DNA from: Mesorhizobium sp. WSM4311 | Lineage (GTDB): Bacteria; Pseudomonadota; Alphaproteobacteria; Rhizobiales; Rhizobiaceae | Reading direction: 5' to 3' | DNA length: 64,000 nucleotides | NCBI RefSeq assembly: GCF_002295115.1 | Contig: NZ_NSFV01000015.1 | Location: 62,001 to 126,000 of the forward strand | Shown here: positions 43,668-52,762 of the stretch, one piece after another | Layout of the letters: each line of letters opens with the position of its first letter | Numbering within the stretch: the stretch's first letter is position 1 | Translations under genes and position numbers: made by a program | The notes under the pieces: generated by a model | Told to the model about the DNA's origin: nothing | Databases searched by the model: none | Seen by the model: only the letters and a program-made list of their open reading frames with translations

Positions 43668-45062
43668 TCAGACCACCCTGACGTAGCTCGTCATGCCCGA
43701 TTTCTGGTGCTCGATGATGTGACAGTGCAGCAGCCAGTCGCCGGGATTGTCGGCGACGAAGCCGAGCTGAACCTTCTCGTTGGGCTGGATAAGATAGGTG
43801 TCCGAAATCACCGGCTGCACCGGCCGCGTCGAGGACGACAGCACCTTGAAGCTCATGCCGTGCAGATGCATCGGGTGCGATTGCGGTGTCAGGTTCTCCA
43901 TGTCGATGACATAGCTTTTGCCGAGCTTCAATTCGGCCAGCGGCGCGGTCGGATCGGATGTATCGCCTGGCCACGGCACCTTGTTGATGGCCCAGAAACT
44001 GTAGCCGAGCGAACCGCAGATGCCGTCGCTCGGGACGTTTTCCGCCGTGGCGCTGAGCGCTAGCGAAATATGCTGGGCGGCGGCGAGGTCCACCTCCGCC
44101 ACCGGATTGACCTCCAGCGGTGCAACATCGCGAACATCCCGCTTGAGCGACCTGCCCGTCGCGCGCACGGTCGCCAGGATTTTGGGCTTGGTGCCCCTGA
44201 CATCGCGCAGGCTCACCACCGCGCCCTCCTGATCGGGCATGCGGATGGCGAGCTCCATGCGCTGCCCCGGCCCAAGCAGCAAGGCATCGGGCGAAAAACG
44301 CTCAGGTACCGGATTGCCGTCCAGCGCCATCACGATCGCCTCGGCGCCGTCGACGCGAAAGGCATAGATGCGCGTGACATCGGTGATGGCGACGCGCAGC
44401 CGCATCAGGCCTCCGGCCGGCGCGTCATAGTGGGGCTGGTCGAGCCAGTTGGCGGTGCGCACCGTGCCGTAAGTACCGGTTTTCGCGGCATCGCGCGGCC
44501 GGAACTGGTCGATGAACTGGCCGTCGTCGCCAAGACGCCAGTCGCGCAGATTGAGGACGAATTCGGCGTCGAATTTCGGATCGTTCGGGTTTTCGACAAC
44601 GATCACGCCGGTCAGGCCGTGGCCCATCTGCTCCAGCGTATTGCAATGCGGGTGATACCAGAAGGTGCCGGCGTCGGGCGGCGTGAAGGCGTAGTCGAAA
44701 TGATCGCCGGTGTAGACGTAAGGCTGCACCAGGAAGGGCACGCCATCCATCTTGTTGGGCAGGCGAATGCCGTGCCAGTGGATGGTCGTGGGATCATCGA
44801 TGGCGTTGACCAGACGCGCCGCGAAGGGTTCGCCCTTCCTCATCCTCAGCACCGGCGGCATTCCGGCATCGCCGTAGGTCAGCACATTGTTGGTCGGGCC
44901 GATATCCATCAGCGAGGCCTGGATCTTGGCCGTCTGCAGCACCACCGGTTCCGGGCTCGCGGCGGCGAGGCTGCCAAGCCTGCCGATGGCCGAAAGCCCC
45001 ACTCCGGTTGCGCCAGCGATGGCGGCCGTTTTCAAGAGCCCGCGGCGTGTCCATCCGGTCAT
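43668..45062 (-). CDS. Multicopper oxidase family protein
   Basis: A 464-residue exported enzyme with a twin-arginine signal (TRRGLLKTAAIAGATG). The copper ligands are complete: IHWHG, FWYHPH, HPMHLHG and HCHIIEHQKSGM, the last with the Cys-His and axial Met of type 1 copper. Relatives oxidise Cu(I), Mn(II), phenols or other small substrates in the periplasm. It is preceded by a DUF882 gene on the same strand. No other copper-resistance genes are adjacent. Confidence 0.92.
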   Translation of the reverse strand: MTGWTRRGLLKTAAIAGATGVGLSAIGRLGSLAAASPEPVVLQTAKIQASLMDIGPTNNVLTYGDAGMPPVLRMRKGEPFAARLVNAIDDPTTIHWHGIRLPNKMDGVPFLVQPYVYTGDHFDYAFTPPDAGTFWYHPHCNTLEQMGHGLTGVIVVENPNDPKFDAEFVLNLRDWRLGDDGQFIDQFRPRDAAKTGTYGTVRTANWLDQPHYDAPAGGLMRLRVAITDVTRIYAFRVDGAEAIVMALDGNPVPERFSPDALLLGPGQRMELAIRMPDQEGAVVSLRDVRGTKPKILATVRATGRSLKRDVRDVAPLEVNPVAEVDLAAAQHISLALSATAENVPSDGICGSLGYSFWAINKVPWPGDTSDPTAPLAELKLGKSYVIDMENLTPQSHPMHLHGMSFKVLSSSTRPVQPVISDTYLIQPNEKVQLGFVADNPGDWLLHCHIIEHQKSGMTSYVRVV

Positions 45063-45203
45063 TCAGCGCTCCAACTGCAAAGCCTGGGATTTATCGTCGC
45101 CTTGGATCACAGGCGAGCCACCAGTGCAAATGCCGATATTGGCACACCGCGTCTCGCCAATGCCATGGCGACGTGATGGCATCCGCTCGGGAGCGTTCGC
45201 CCC

Positions 45204-46829
45204 CTATTTGAAACTGGCGATGGGCAGGAATTTCACCGCGGAGCCGGTGAAGCGGCGGTGATCCGACGTCTGTCCCCGCGGCTGAAACCCGTCGAGATAG
45301 ACCTGCTCCGGCGCCGTGCGGATGAAATTGGCTGCAATGATGGGCGCTGCTGCCGCGCCGGTTCCTCCGGGGATGCCGCGTCCCGCCACGGGCGCAATCA
45401 CGGCGGTGGCCTCGGTATCGAGGCGTGGTTGGACACGATCGGCCTTGGGGCTGGTCCTGACACGATCCTCGGGTTTCGGTGCCGGGACGGCAACCTGCTG
45501 AGCGGCCGATCCATCAAGGACGGTATCGGGGTGGTGCATGGCCAGCAATGCAGCGACGGCATCGGCGGATTTGACCGCTTCCGGCTGACGCATCGCGCTT
45601 GCCTCATTCCGCGGCCGCCATGTCGGCAACGGGATGTTGAGCGCCACCATGTCCGGCGCGGCGCTCGCGGCATCCGTCTTGCCCAAGGGCATTTCGGCAT
45701 TGGCCACCACCGGCTTGGGCACGGAGAGTTCGGCCCGCGCCGTGGACGCGCTGGCCATCGCCAACGTTGCGTTTTGCGGGGTCGCAATGCTGGCCGTGGC
45801 GACGGCGCGCGGGGCGAAGGCGGGCAACGGCACCGCGCTGGGCGCCATGGCCATGACGATCGCTTCCGGCGACTTGCCCTTCTGCTCGGCGAGCGGTTCT
45901 TCGGCCGCACCGGCGGAAGCCATCTGGATGTCCGCCCGCTGGGCCTCCTGCGGCGGCACGGTGGCGATGCCTTGCCCCGCGGTCTTGGGTTCAACGGACT
46001 TGGCCGGTTTGCGTGGCGCGGGCGCTGCTTCGGCGATATCCTCGGACTCGTCGGCGCCGCGCCCGCCCAGAAGCGTCGCCAGCAGGCCGCGCGACTTGCG
46101 CTGGCCGCCATCGGCGCTTGCCAGTTCGATGTTGGGCGTGCCGGCGGCCTTGCGCGATTTGTAGGCGGCAAGCGCCTGGTCATAGCCGGGCAGCGGCCTG
46201 CCGTCGCTCGGCACATGCAGTGTGTTGCCGTTCGGGAAGACCCTGGCAAGTTCCTGGCGGCTGATGCCCGGCCAATGCCGCACATTGCCGACATCCATGT
46301 GAATGAAAGGCGAACCGGAGGTCGGATAATAACCGACGCCGCCGCCCTGCATCCTGAGGCCGATGTCGCGCAGCCTTTTCAGCGGCACATCCGGCAGGAA
46401 GAAGTCCATGGCACGGCCGACCATGTGCTGGCTCTCCCGGGCCACGCCCTTAGAGCGGCTGCGCAGCATGGCGTTGGTCGCCGGCGAGCGATAGGCGCTG
46501 ACGACATGGATATAGCCGGTCGAGCCGCTGGCGCGGTAGGCCTGCCAGACGAGGTCGAGCAGGCGCGGATCCATCCTGGTCGGCTCGTTGCGGCGCCAGT
46601 CGCGCAGCATGAAACTGATCTTCTTCAATCCCGCCTGATCGTAGCGCCCGTTGCGCTTGAAGACGATCTCCGCCTTCTCGCCGGTATGCAGATGCTGGAT
46701 CTTCAAGGCGCGCGTCTCTGCGAACGCACCGGTGACGCACAGGCAAAGCAAGGCGACGGCAATGGCCGGCAACCATGTCCAACGATGGCAGGCGCCGGAC
46801 GCGTTCTGTTCGCTTTCAGTCACGTTCAT
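45204..46829 (-). CDS. DUF882 (peptidase M15-like) protein with long low-complexity tail
   Basis: A 541-residue protein with an N-terminal membrane or signal segment (about residues 18-37, ending AFA-ET) and a DUF882/M15_2 domain (about 40-220). Metal-binding candidates are SQHMVGRAMDFF and SPFIHMDVGNVRHW, suggesting a cell-wall D,D- or L,D-carboxypeptidase-like fold. The last 300 residues are Ala/Pro-rich and probably disordered. The ATG at 46829 is chosen over an upstream reading to 46967 of poor composition. Usual DUF882 proteins are much shorter. Confidence 0.8.
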   Translation of the reverse strand: MNVTESEQNASGACHRWTWLPAIAVALLCLCVTGAFAETRALKIQHLHTGEKAEIVFKRNGRYDQAGLKKISFMLRDWRRNEPTRMDPRLLDLVWQAYRASGSTGYIHVVSAYRSPATNAMLRSRSKGVARESQHMVGRAMDFFLPDVPLKRLRDIGLRMQGGGVGYYPTSGSPFIHMDVGNVRHWPGISRQELARVFPNGNTLHVPSDGRPLPGYDQALAAYKSRKAAGTPNIELASADGGQRKSRGLLATLLGGRGADESEDIAEAAPAPRKPAKSVEPKTAGQGIATVPPQEAQRADIQMASAGAAEEPLAEQKGKSPEAIVMAMAPSAVPLPAFAPRAVATASIATPQNATLAMASASTARAELSVPKPVVANAEMPLGKTDAASAAPDMVALNIPLPTWRPRNEASAMRQPEAVKSADAVAALLAMHHPDTVLDGSAAQQVAVPAPKPEDRVRTSPKADRVQPRLDTEATAVIAPVAGRGIPGGTGAAAAPIIAANFIRTAPEQVYLDGFQPRGQTSDHRRFTGSAVKFLPIASFK

Positions 46830-47037
46830 GCCTTGCACATTGTTCTTGTTTCGGGCGATTTGACGACTTCGCCGCAAGCGGAGCCTTCTTTTCAAACGCT
46901 GGACACGCAGGCTTCGCCAGCAAGGCGGGCATCCGTCCTTCGAACTCGTCCTGTCGATGAACAGCATCTTGGTTAACGAATCGTGTTCGCGCCAGGAACG
47001 AACCTTCCCCGCCCCGGAATGACTTCAATCGACCGCT

Positions 47038-48174
47038 TCAGCGGAACAGATATTTCGAGACTTCCGGATTGCCGCGCCGCCACATGACATTGTCCAGGAA
47101 GTAGTGGTGCACGTTGATGAAGATCCAGGCGATGAAGAGGAAGAGCGACGAGCCGAGCACGGCCTTGTCGTAGGGAACCATGGCCGTCAGCGCCATCGGC
47201 ACCAGCCAGAAACCGAGCGCTCCGAGGATTGCACCGAAGACCACGAACGCCAGCACGCGCAGCCTGTACAGCGGTCCAAGAACGGACAGGGCCTTCAATG
47301 CCGGCCTCTCGACGGCATCCGCGCGGTCGCGCTCGACATTGGTCTGGTAGCGCCAGACCACGGCCAGATACTGCAACGAATGCATCGCCGGCACGACGAG
47401 CAGCCAGAGCGGGTTCAGCGTCACGAACAGGATCCAGGCATAGAGGGACACGACGTAGGCGACGACGCCGTTATAGGGCAGCGCGCCACCATGTTTGCGC
47501 CAGCGGTTGATGAACATAACGGCCGTTGCCGCCGAGGAGGCGGCGGCGATCGACATGGCGATGGTGATGAGCCATGGCGGCACCGCGAAGGTGTAATAGT
47601 CCAGACCCCAGAACTGCCTTTGGGTGATCACCACATTCGTCTGAAGCCAGGCGAACAGCCACACGGCGTAGCCGTTGAACAGCAACACCTTCTTGTCCTG
47701 ATCACTGAAGAATTTGCGCTTCAGCACGGCATCCACCATCAGCATGCCGTAACCCTGCTTGACGTAATGCCAGCCGACGAAAAAGCCCATCGCGTTTGTC
47801 GCATTGCCGAGCAGGCGGGCGTTGCCCGTCAGCGCGCCATAGGCAAAGAAGGCAATCATCGCCAGCGGGACGACAATGCCCGCGAGGATATAGCGGATCT
47901 GAAGGCTCCGGCCGTAACCCTGACCGCGCACCTTGCGCGCGAAATTGCGATAGAAGATCTGGTACGAATGACCGAAATGCGGCTGGTTTATGAGGTGCGA
48001 GAGCAAGAACATCGTCAGCGTCACGCTGGCTTCATACCGCAGCGGCAGGAAATACAGGACCGGCAGGATGAAAAGCGCGCTTCCGCCAAGCATGAAGAAG
48101 TCGATGAACGGGCCAAAGAGATATTTTTGCGGGGCGACTGAAGCCGGGGTATCCGCCGAAAGGTGAAGTGCCAT
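47038..48174 (-). CDS. Polytopic membrane protein rich in conserved-looking histidines
   Basis: A 378-residue protein with about nine or ten membrane segments. Histidines cluster at segment ends: SHLINQPHFGHSYQ, GWHYVKQGYGM, PAMHSLQYLAVVWRY and NVHHYFLDNVMWRRG. The pattern recalls membrane di-iron or heme proteins, but I do not recognise a characterised family. The ATG at 48174 has GGAGGA six bases upstream, an excellent site. It is divergent from the PAP2-type gene. Function unknown. Confidence 0.75.
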   Translation of the reverse strand: MALHLSADTPASVAPQKYLFGPFIDFFMLGGSALFILPVLYFLPLRYEASVTLTMFLLSHLINQPHFGHSYQIFYRNFARKVRGQGYGRSLQIRYILAGIVVPLAMIAFFAYGALTGNARLLGNATNAMGFFVGWHYVKQGYGMLMVDAVLKRKFFSDQDKKVLLFNGYAVWLFAWLQTNVVITQRQFWGLDYYTFAVPPWLITIAMSIAAASSAATAVMFINRWRKHGGALPYNGVVAYVVSLYAWILFVTLNPLWLLVVPAMHSLQYLAVVWRYQTNVERDRADAVERPALKALSVLGPLYRLRVLAFVVFGAILGALGFWLVPMALTAMVPYDKAVLGSSLFLFIAWIFINVHHYFLDNVMWRRGNPEVSKYLFR

Positions 48175-48332
48175 GATGCCTCCTCCCCCTGTGATCGGAA
48201 CGTCGTCGCGAGTAGATAGGCCGTCGATCGCATCCAACCAGCGGCGGGACGTGTTTAAGAACTAAGTTCGCTTGTTAGCAGGTTTTGCAGTTCTCTGAAA
48301 TTTCGAATATTGTCCGCCCACGGGGGTAGTGG

Positions 48333-49319
48333 ATGCTGGCTTACGAAGCTCCGGGGGTACGCCGATATGCGCAAATCATCGGCCTGTCCATCTGCACGTT
48401 TGTTCTGGCCGACTTACTCTGGCTATCAGTCAGCAACATCACGATCGATTCCTATAATGGTGTCGAACTGATCATCGCTTGTTCGATCGCTGGCGCTTAT
48501 TGGGGTGCCGGAAAATTTGCTGCCCTGATGGCAACCCGAAGCCAGTCTCGACTTTCCCGAGTATGGAAGGGTGCCGGCGCTACCTTCGAAAACATCGCGA
48601 TCTTCATGGCGGTATTCATCCCGATGTCGATTGTCAGCTGCCTGTTCATGTATCTTGCCGCATCGACAACCAGACCTCGCCTCGACTGGCTGCTCGTCGC
48701 CGGAGACAAGACACTTGACTTCGACTGGCCCTTGGCGCTCGGCTATGCCAATTCCCACCCGAAGATTGCAGCAGTTTTGGTGTTCTGCTACGAGGCACTC
48801 ACCTATCAGTTGCCGATGGTGGTGCTCTGGCATGCTGTCACAAATGCGCGGCTCCGGCTGCTTGAGTTCATTGCTATCCTGTTTGCATCGTCGGTGTTGA
48901 CCGCGATCATCATGGCCGCCGTCCCGGTGGACGGCCCCTACCTCTATTTCCGCCCGGCGCCTTCCCTATTCGACCACTTCACGAATGCCGGCCTCTCCCA
49001 TGCCGCCACGGTCGATGCGCTGCGTTCCGGGGCGCCTTTCAACTTCTTGATCTCAAATACAGTTGGAATCACATGCTTTCCCTCATTCCACACTACTCTC
49101 GGGATCATCATCACCTATGCTATGCGAAGGACCCCCTTGCTGATCCCGATTGCCTTGGTCAATGCGGTTATGATTGTGTCGACGGTGCCGGAAGGCGGCC
49201 ATTACCTAGTCGATGTCATCGGTGGAGGTGTCGTGGCGGTCACAGCCATCGTCGGCGTCGCCATCTTGACTAGCGCAAATCAACAAGAATTGGCACGGAG
49301 GATCCTGGCCCGAAGCTGA
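48333..49319 (+). CDS. PAP2-superfamily-like membrane protein
   Basis: A 328-residue protein with about eight membrane segments. The C-terminal half has PAP2 motifs CFPSFHTTLG and STVPEGGHYLVDVIGGG with the catalytic-type His residues; the first PAP2 motif (KxxxxxxRP) is not evident. It fits the PAP2_3 / inositol-phosphotransferase-like group acting on lipid phosphates. Base composition is more AT-rich than in flanking housekeeping genes, hinting at transfer. Divergent from the histidine-rich protein. Confidence 0.75.
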   Translation: MLAYEAPGVRRYAQIIGLSICTFVLADLLWLSVSNITIDSYNGVELIIACSIAGAYWGAGKFAALMATRSQSRLSRVWKGAGATFENIAIFMAVFIPMSIVSCLFMYLAASTTRPRLDWLLVAGDKTLDFDWPLALGYANSHPKIAAVLVFCYEALTYQLPMVVLWHAVTNARLRLLEFIAILFASSVLTAIIMAAVPVDGPYLYFRPAPSLFDHFTNAGLSHAATVDALRSGAPFNFLISNTVGITCFPSFHTTLGIIITYAMRRTPLLIPIALVNAVMIVSTVPEGGHYLVDVIGGGVVAVTAIVGVAILTSANQQELARRILARS

Positions 49320-49424
49320 TCGATCCGACCGCCGCCGAGAAGAGCACCATGATGACGCCGGTGCACCATGTGGTCGACGCAATGTTGACGGTTGAAAACA
49401 ACGCGAATGCGCCGAAATATTATT

Positions 49425-49770
49425 ACATGAAAGAACCTCGGCAGAAGCATTGGGACGCGCCGAGCGTATTCTTCATATTCGGGGAATGTCTGTCGAAGGA
49501 TGCCTTCCTCGTTCCGTGCGCGCCGGTGTTGCAGAAGAAACTGGACCGCGCCTAGCGCCACCATCAACGCTGAAAAACGCGAAAGGATCGCTCCAACAAT
49601 GAATACTGCCTCGTAGCGTCGGAGCCAGTAGAGACAAAACACCGAGCTAACCATACGAACAAAAATCGACCCGAGCGCCACCATTTGCACGGCCTCGTTT
49701 TCCAATGCAGGGGTGAAAAACATCGCAACGACGATCACCTTGCACGGCGGCCGAAGTGATGGTTCATTAG
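49425..49770 (-). pseudogene. Truncated, internally deleted isoprenylcysteine-methyltransferase-like copy
   Basis: The minus-strand translation matches the intact gene at 51021-51686 over the segments MFFTPALENEAVQM...VFCLYWL and VQFLLQHRRARNEEGILRQ...RVPMLLP. It lacks about 26 residues in frame, including the SGPYSIVRHPLY motif, and lacks the N-terminal half. The reading frame also runs past the position of the intact copy's stop. DNA similarity begins at 49427 (compare 51048) and fades at about 49768. It is a broken duplicate. Confidence 0.85.
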
Positions 49771-49888
49771 CGTGGACTGAAACGCGCTCCTTGAGGCAGG
49801 TCCTGAGCAGAGCACCACCAGAGCGTCTGAGATGGGCTTTGAGAGTGGCAGCTGCCATCTTGGCTGAGCCGGTGGCGCAGGTGCTGCT

Positions 49889-50935
49889 GTGATCTGGTCG
49901 CTGCAGATCCTTCGCTTCGTCGCGGCGCTGCTGGTGGTCTACGTCCATTCGGCCGAGATCGCGGCGGTCGCGACAGGATCGAACGGACTGCTGCCGCAAG
50001 ATGTGCAGCTTGTCGGCCGCGCCGGCGTCGACATCTTCTTTGTCATCTCGGGCGTCATCATCACGCGGATAGGAGCAGGTTTGAGCTGGCGTGAGTTCGC
50101 CTGGCGGCGCTGGCGGCGCGTCGTGCCGATCTACTTTCTGGTCTGTATCCCTACGCTGCTGATCGCGGCGAAGACGGGTTTCGGCTGGCGCAGCCTCGTT
50201 GCCACGTTCCTCTTTTGGCCGGCAACCGGCGTCATGACCGAGCCGCTTTTGCCGGTCGCGTGGACGTTGTGTTTCGAGATGCTGTTCTATGCAGCTGCAA
50301 CCCTGGTCCTCTTGAATCGCCGATCGATTTACGTGCTGATCGGCCTCTATGGCGCGGCGATGCCGCTCCGCCCCTTCGGCCCGGCTTTCCAGTTCCTTGG
50401 CAACCCCATCATCCTTGAATTTCTGATGGGTGTCGTCATCGCCAATGCGCCAGCGCGGCGGGCTGGCCTCTTGGGCATCCCGCTCGGCGCCCTTGCGCTA
50501 GTGATGGCCGGCCCGTTCGGAATCGCGCCCAGCGGCGGCACTCTCGATTTTCTCATTGGGACAGATGGCTTCCGGCGCGTACTCGTCTATGGCCTACCCG
50601 CAGCGCTGATCGTCTATGGAACAATGCAGATCAAGGCGAAGCCGAGTGTCTGGACCGAGCAAGGCGACGCGTCCTATTCGCTCTACCTCACGCACACGCT
50701 GATCGCCTCGGCAATGCTGCAGTTGTGGATGGCCTACCCCATTCAGCCCGATCTCATTATCCTGGTCACCACGGCGGCCTGCGTGCTTTTCGGCTGGCGC
50801 ATCCACATCAGATTTGAGAAGCCGCTCTTGGCGATGTTCAATCGCTTCGGTCAGAGATCCAGTCGTCACGGCCCGAAACTGATCGCGCCAGCCACCACCG
50901 CCCACGTAGTAGAAGTTGTGAGCCGCAAACGATAA
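49889..50935 (+). CDS. Acyltransferase family 3 (OafA/ExoZ-like) membrane protein
   Basis: A 348-residue inner-membrane acyltransferase with about ten segments. LQILRFVAALLVVYVHSAE near the N-terminus carries the family His, and RAGVDIFFVISGVII and WRRWRRVVPIYF follow, as in ExoZ acetyltransferases that decorate exopolysaccharide or O-antigen. The start is GTG at 49889 with a weak CAGGTG site. It lies between the deleted and intact copies of a methyltransferase-like gene, as if inserted within or next to a duplication. Substrate unknown. Confidence 0.87.
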   Translation: MIWSLQILRFVAALLVVYVHSAEIAAVATGSNGLLPQDVQLVGRAGVDIFFVISGVIITRIGAGLSWREFAWRRWRRVVPIYFLVCIPTLLIAAKTGFGWRSLVATFLFWPATGVMTEPLLPVAWTLCFEMLFYAAATLVLLNRRSIYVLIGLYGAAMPLRPFGPAFQFLGNPIILEFLMGVVIANAPARRAGLLGIPLGALALVMAGPFGIAPSGGTLDFLIGTDGFRRVLVYGLPAALIVYGTMQIKAKPSVWTEQGDASYSLYLTHTLIASAMLQLWMAYPIQPDLIILVTTAACVLFGWRIHIRFEKPLLAMFNRFGQRSSRHGPKLIAPATTAHVVEVVSRKR

Positions 50936-51020
50936 TGCCTCTGATAGGAACAGTCGCGCCCATCTCACCACCGGGCAAAGCGTAAAACTGCTTCCCGGGG
51001 TGCGTAAGTAGCCATTTGAT

Positions 51021-51686
51021 CTATGACCGACCGGAAACCGTGGCTGCATGAAAGAGCCGCGGCAGAAGCATTGGGACGCGCCGAGCATATTCATCATATT
51101 CAGGGAATGTCTGTCGAAGGATGCCTTCCTCGTTCCGTGCACGTCGATACTGCAGAAGAAATTGGACCGCGCCTAACGCCGCCATCAACACCGACAAGTG
51201 CGAAAGGATCATTCCGAGAACGAATGTCGCCTCGCAGATGTAAAGCGGATGGCGAACAATGGAATATGGGCCAGAGGTAACCAGCTGCCGGGCCGTAGCC
51301 ATGATGGAGAAAGAACGGCCGAGCCAGTAGAGGCAAAACACGGAGCCCACCATGCCGATGAAAATCAAGCACAGCGCCGCCATTTGCACTGCCTCGCTTT
51401 CCAATGCCGGGGTCACAAACATTGCAACGATGATCAGAAAAGTTCCGGCTACAGAAGTGACCCTTGGTTCGATTCCCTGCGCGGTTCCTTTTGGCGGAAG
51501 GCGACCGATCGTCAGGAAAACCTGCAGGCCGGACATAACAGTCGCCAAGACCTGATTGACGACGGCCAACGAATTTCCCGATGCGTTCTGATGGAAATAG
51601 GCGAATAGAGGAATCGCGCTGAGAACCGCCAGAACCGTCATGATACAGACGATCGCGATCCGGCCAAGAAAATCTTCATTCAACAT
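51021..51686 (-). CDS. Isoprenylcysteine carboxyl methyltransferase-like membrane protein
   Basis: A 221-residue protein with about five membrane segments and the ICMT/PEMT-type C-terminal motif: SGPYSIVRHPLYICE, then RNEEGILRQTFPEYDEYARRV with the conserved Glu pair and RVPMLLPRL. It probably methylates a lipid or lipid-linked acceptor with S-adenosylmethionine; bacterial substrates are mostly unknown. The ATG at 51686 (MLNEDFLGRI) follows a G-rich ribosome site. It is convergent with the acyltransferase, and a damaged copy lies 1.6 kb away. Confidence 0.82.
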   Translation of the reverse strand: MLNEDFLGRIAIVCIMTVLAVLSAIPLFAYFHQNASGNSLAVVNQVLATVMSGLQVFLTIGRLPPKGTAQGIEPRVTSVAGTFLIIVAMFVTPALESEAVQMAALCLIFIGMVGSVFCLYWLGRSFSIMATARQLVTSGPYSIVRHPLYICEATFVLGMILSHLSVLMAALGAVQFLLQYRRARNEEGILRQTFPEYDEYARRVPMLLPRLFHAATVSGRS

Positions 51687-51912
51687 TTTGCCCCCCCTGC
51701 AAAGCAGCACTGAAGCATTCCTCGCGTGCGCCGACAAGCAAATGGTTTCCAGAGCGTTAACGGCCAAAACGGCCGCCAATCGAGATGTGTCATCAGGTCG
51801 TCAAAGCCTCCCGGCCAGAAGGTCACGGCGCACCGGCTAACTGTTTGGAAACCATTGCCTTGTGTGAGGGGCCATGAAGTGGTTCACTCCCTCTGGTAAA
51901 TGACATTGCGAG

Positions 51913-52743
51913 ATGGAGCCGATGGACCTCTTTGGTCTGAAAACGCTGCTCATTTGCGCCCTGATCTTCGTACCGCTGGAGCACTTCCTCGCCCTGCGGA
52001 CGCAACAGAAGATATTCCGCAAAGGTCTCGGCACCGATGTGATCTACGCGCTGGTCAACGGCGCTTTCCTCAAGATCTGCATTTTTCTTATGGCGGCAGG
52101 GGCAATGGGCGTCTCGGCATCTTTGGTACCTGAGAAGGTAACGATGACGGTGAGCGGTCAGGCGACATGGCTCCAGGTCATAGAGATCATCATCCTGGCC
52201 GATCTCGGTGTCTACGCTTCCCACCGAGCGTTTCATGCCATCCCGGCGCTCTGGAGATTCCACGCCATCCATCACGGCATCGAGGAGTTGGACTGGATGG
52301 TTGCTTTCCGGGCGCATCCGGTCGACCAGATCATCACCAAGGCTGTCTCGCTTCTGCCTGTATTCTTTCTGGGATTTTCGTTGGAAGCCATTGCGGTATA
52401 CTTCGTCATCGCTACCGGGCATGCGTTGCTTCTACATGCCAACGTCAGGATGAACTTCGGGCCGCTCAAATGGGTGATCGCAAGCCCCCAGTTCCACCAC
52501 TGGCATCATGCCGATCAACGCGACGCCTACGACAAGAACTTCGCCAGTCACTTGGCCATCATCGATGCGTTGTTCGGCACTTTCCATATTCCAGGCTCCA
52601 GAATGCCCGAGAAATATGGTGTCGATGAGCCGATCCCGACGAATTATGTCGGCCAGCACGGCTACCCGTTCGTGCGCGGGACTCAACAGGGCCGGAATAC
52701 AGCGGATGCCGTCGCCAAGCCGACGCCCGAAGCGCGCGGGTAG
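51913..52743 (+). CDS. Fatty acid hydroxylase / sterol desaturase family protein
   Basis: A 276-residue di-iron membrane oxygenase. The histidine boxes are SHRAFH, FHAIHHG and FHHWHH, with LLHANV between, and about four membrane segments carry them. Members hydroxylate or desaturate lipids such as ornithine lipids, sterols or carotenoids. Starts are possible at 51913 (used) and 51922. It follows the methyltransferase-like gene divergently and ends 19 bases before the convergent cpaA gene. The substrate cannot be read from sequence. Confidence 0.88.
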   Translation: MEPMDLFGLKTLLICALIFVPLEHFLALRTQQKIFRKGLGTDVIYALVNGAFLKICIFLMAAGAMGVSASLVPEKVTMTVSGQATWLQVIEIIILADLGVYASHRAFHAIPALWRFHAIHHGIEELDWMVAFRAHPVDQIITKAVSLLPVFFLGFSLEAIAVYFVIATGHALLLHANVRMNFGPLKWVIASPQFHHWHHADQRDAYDKNFASHLAIIDALFGTFHIPGSRMPEKYGVDEPIPTNYVGQHGYPFVRGTQQGRNTADAVAKPTPEARG

Positions 52744-52762
52744 CCCAGCGCCCGTCAATTGT

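Noticed and set aside
51468-51485. GGTTCGATTCC resembling a tRNA T-loop
   Set aside because: It lies inside the methyltransferase-like coding region and no acceptor or anticodon stems can be formed around it.
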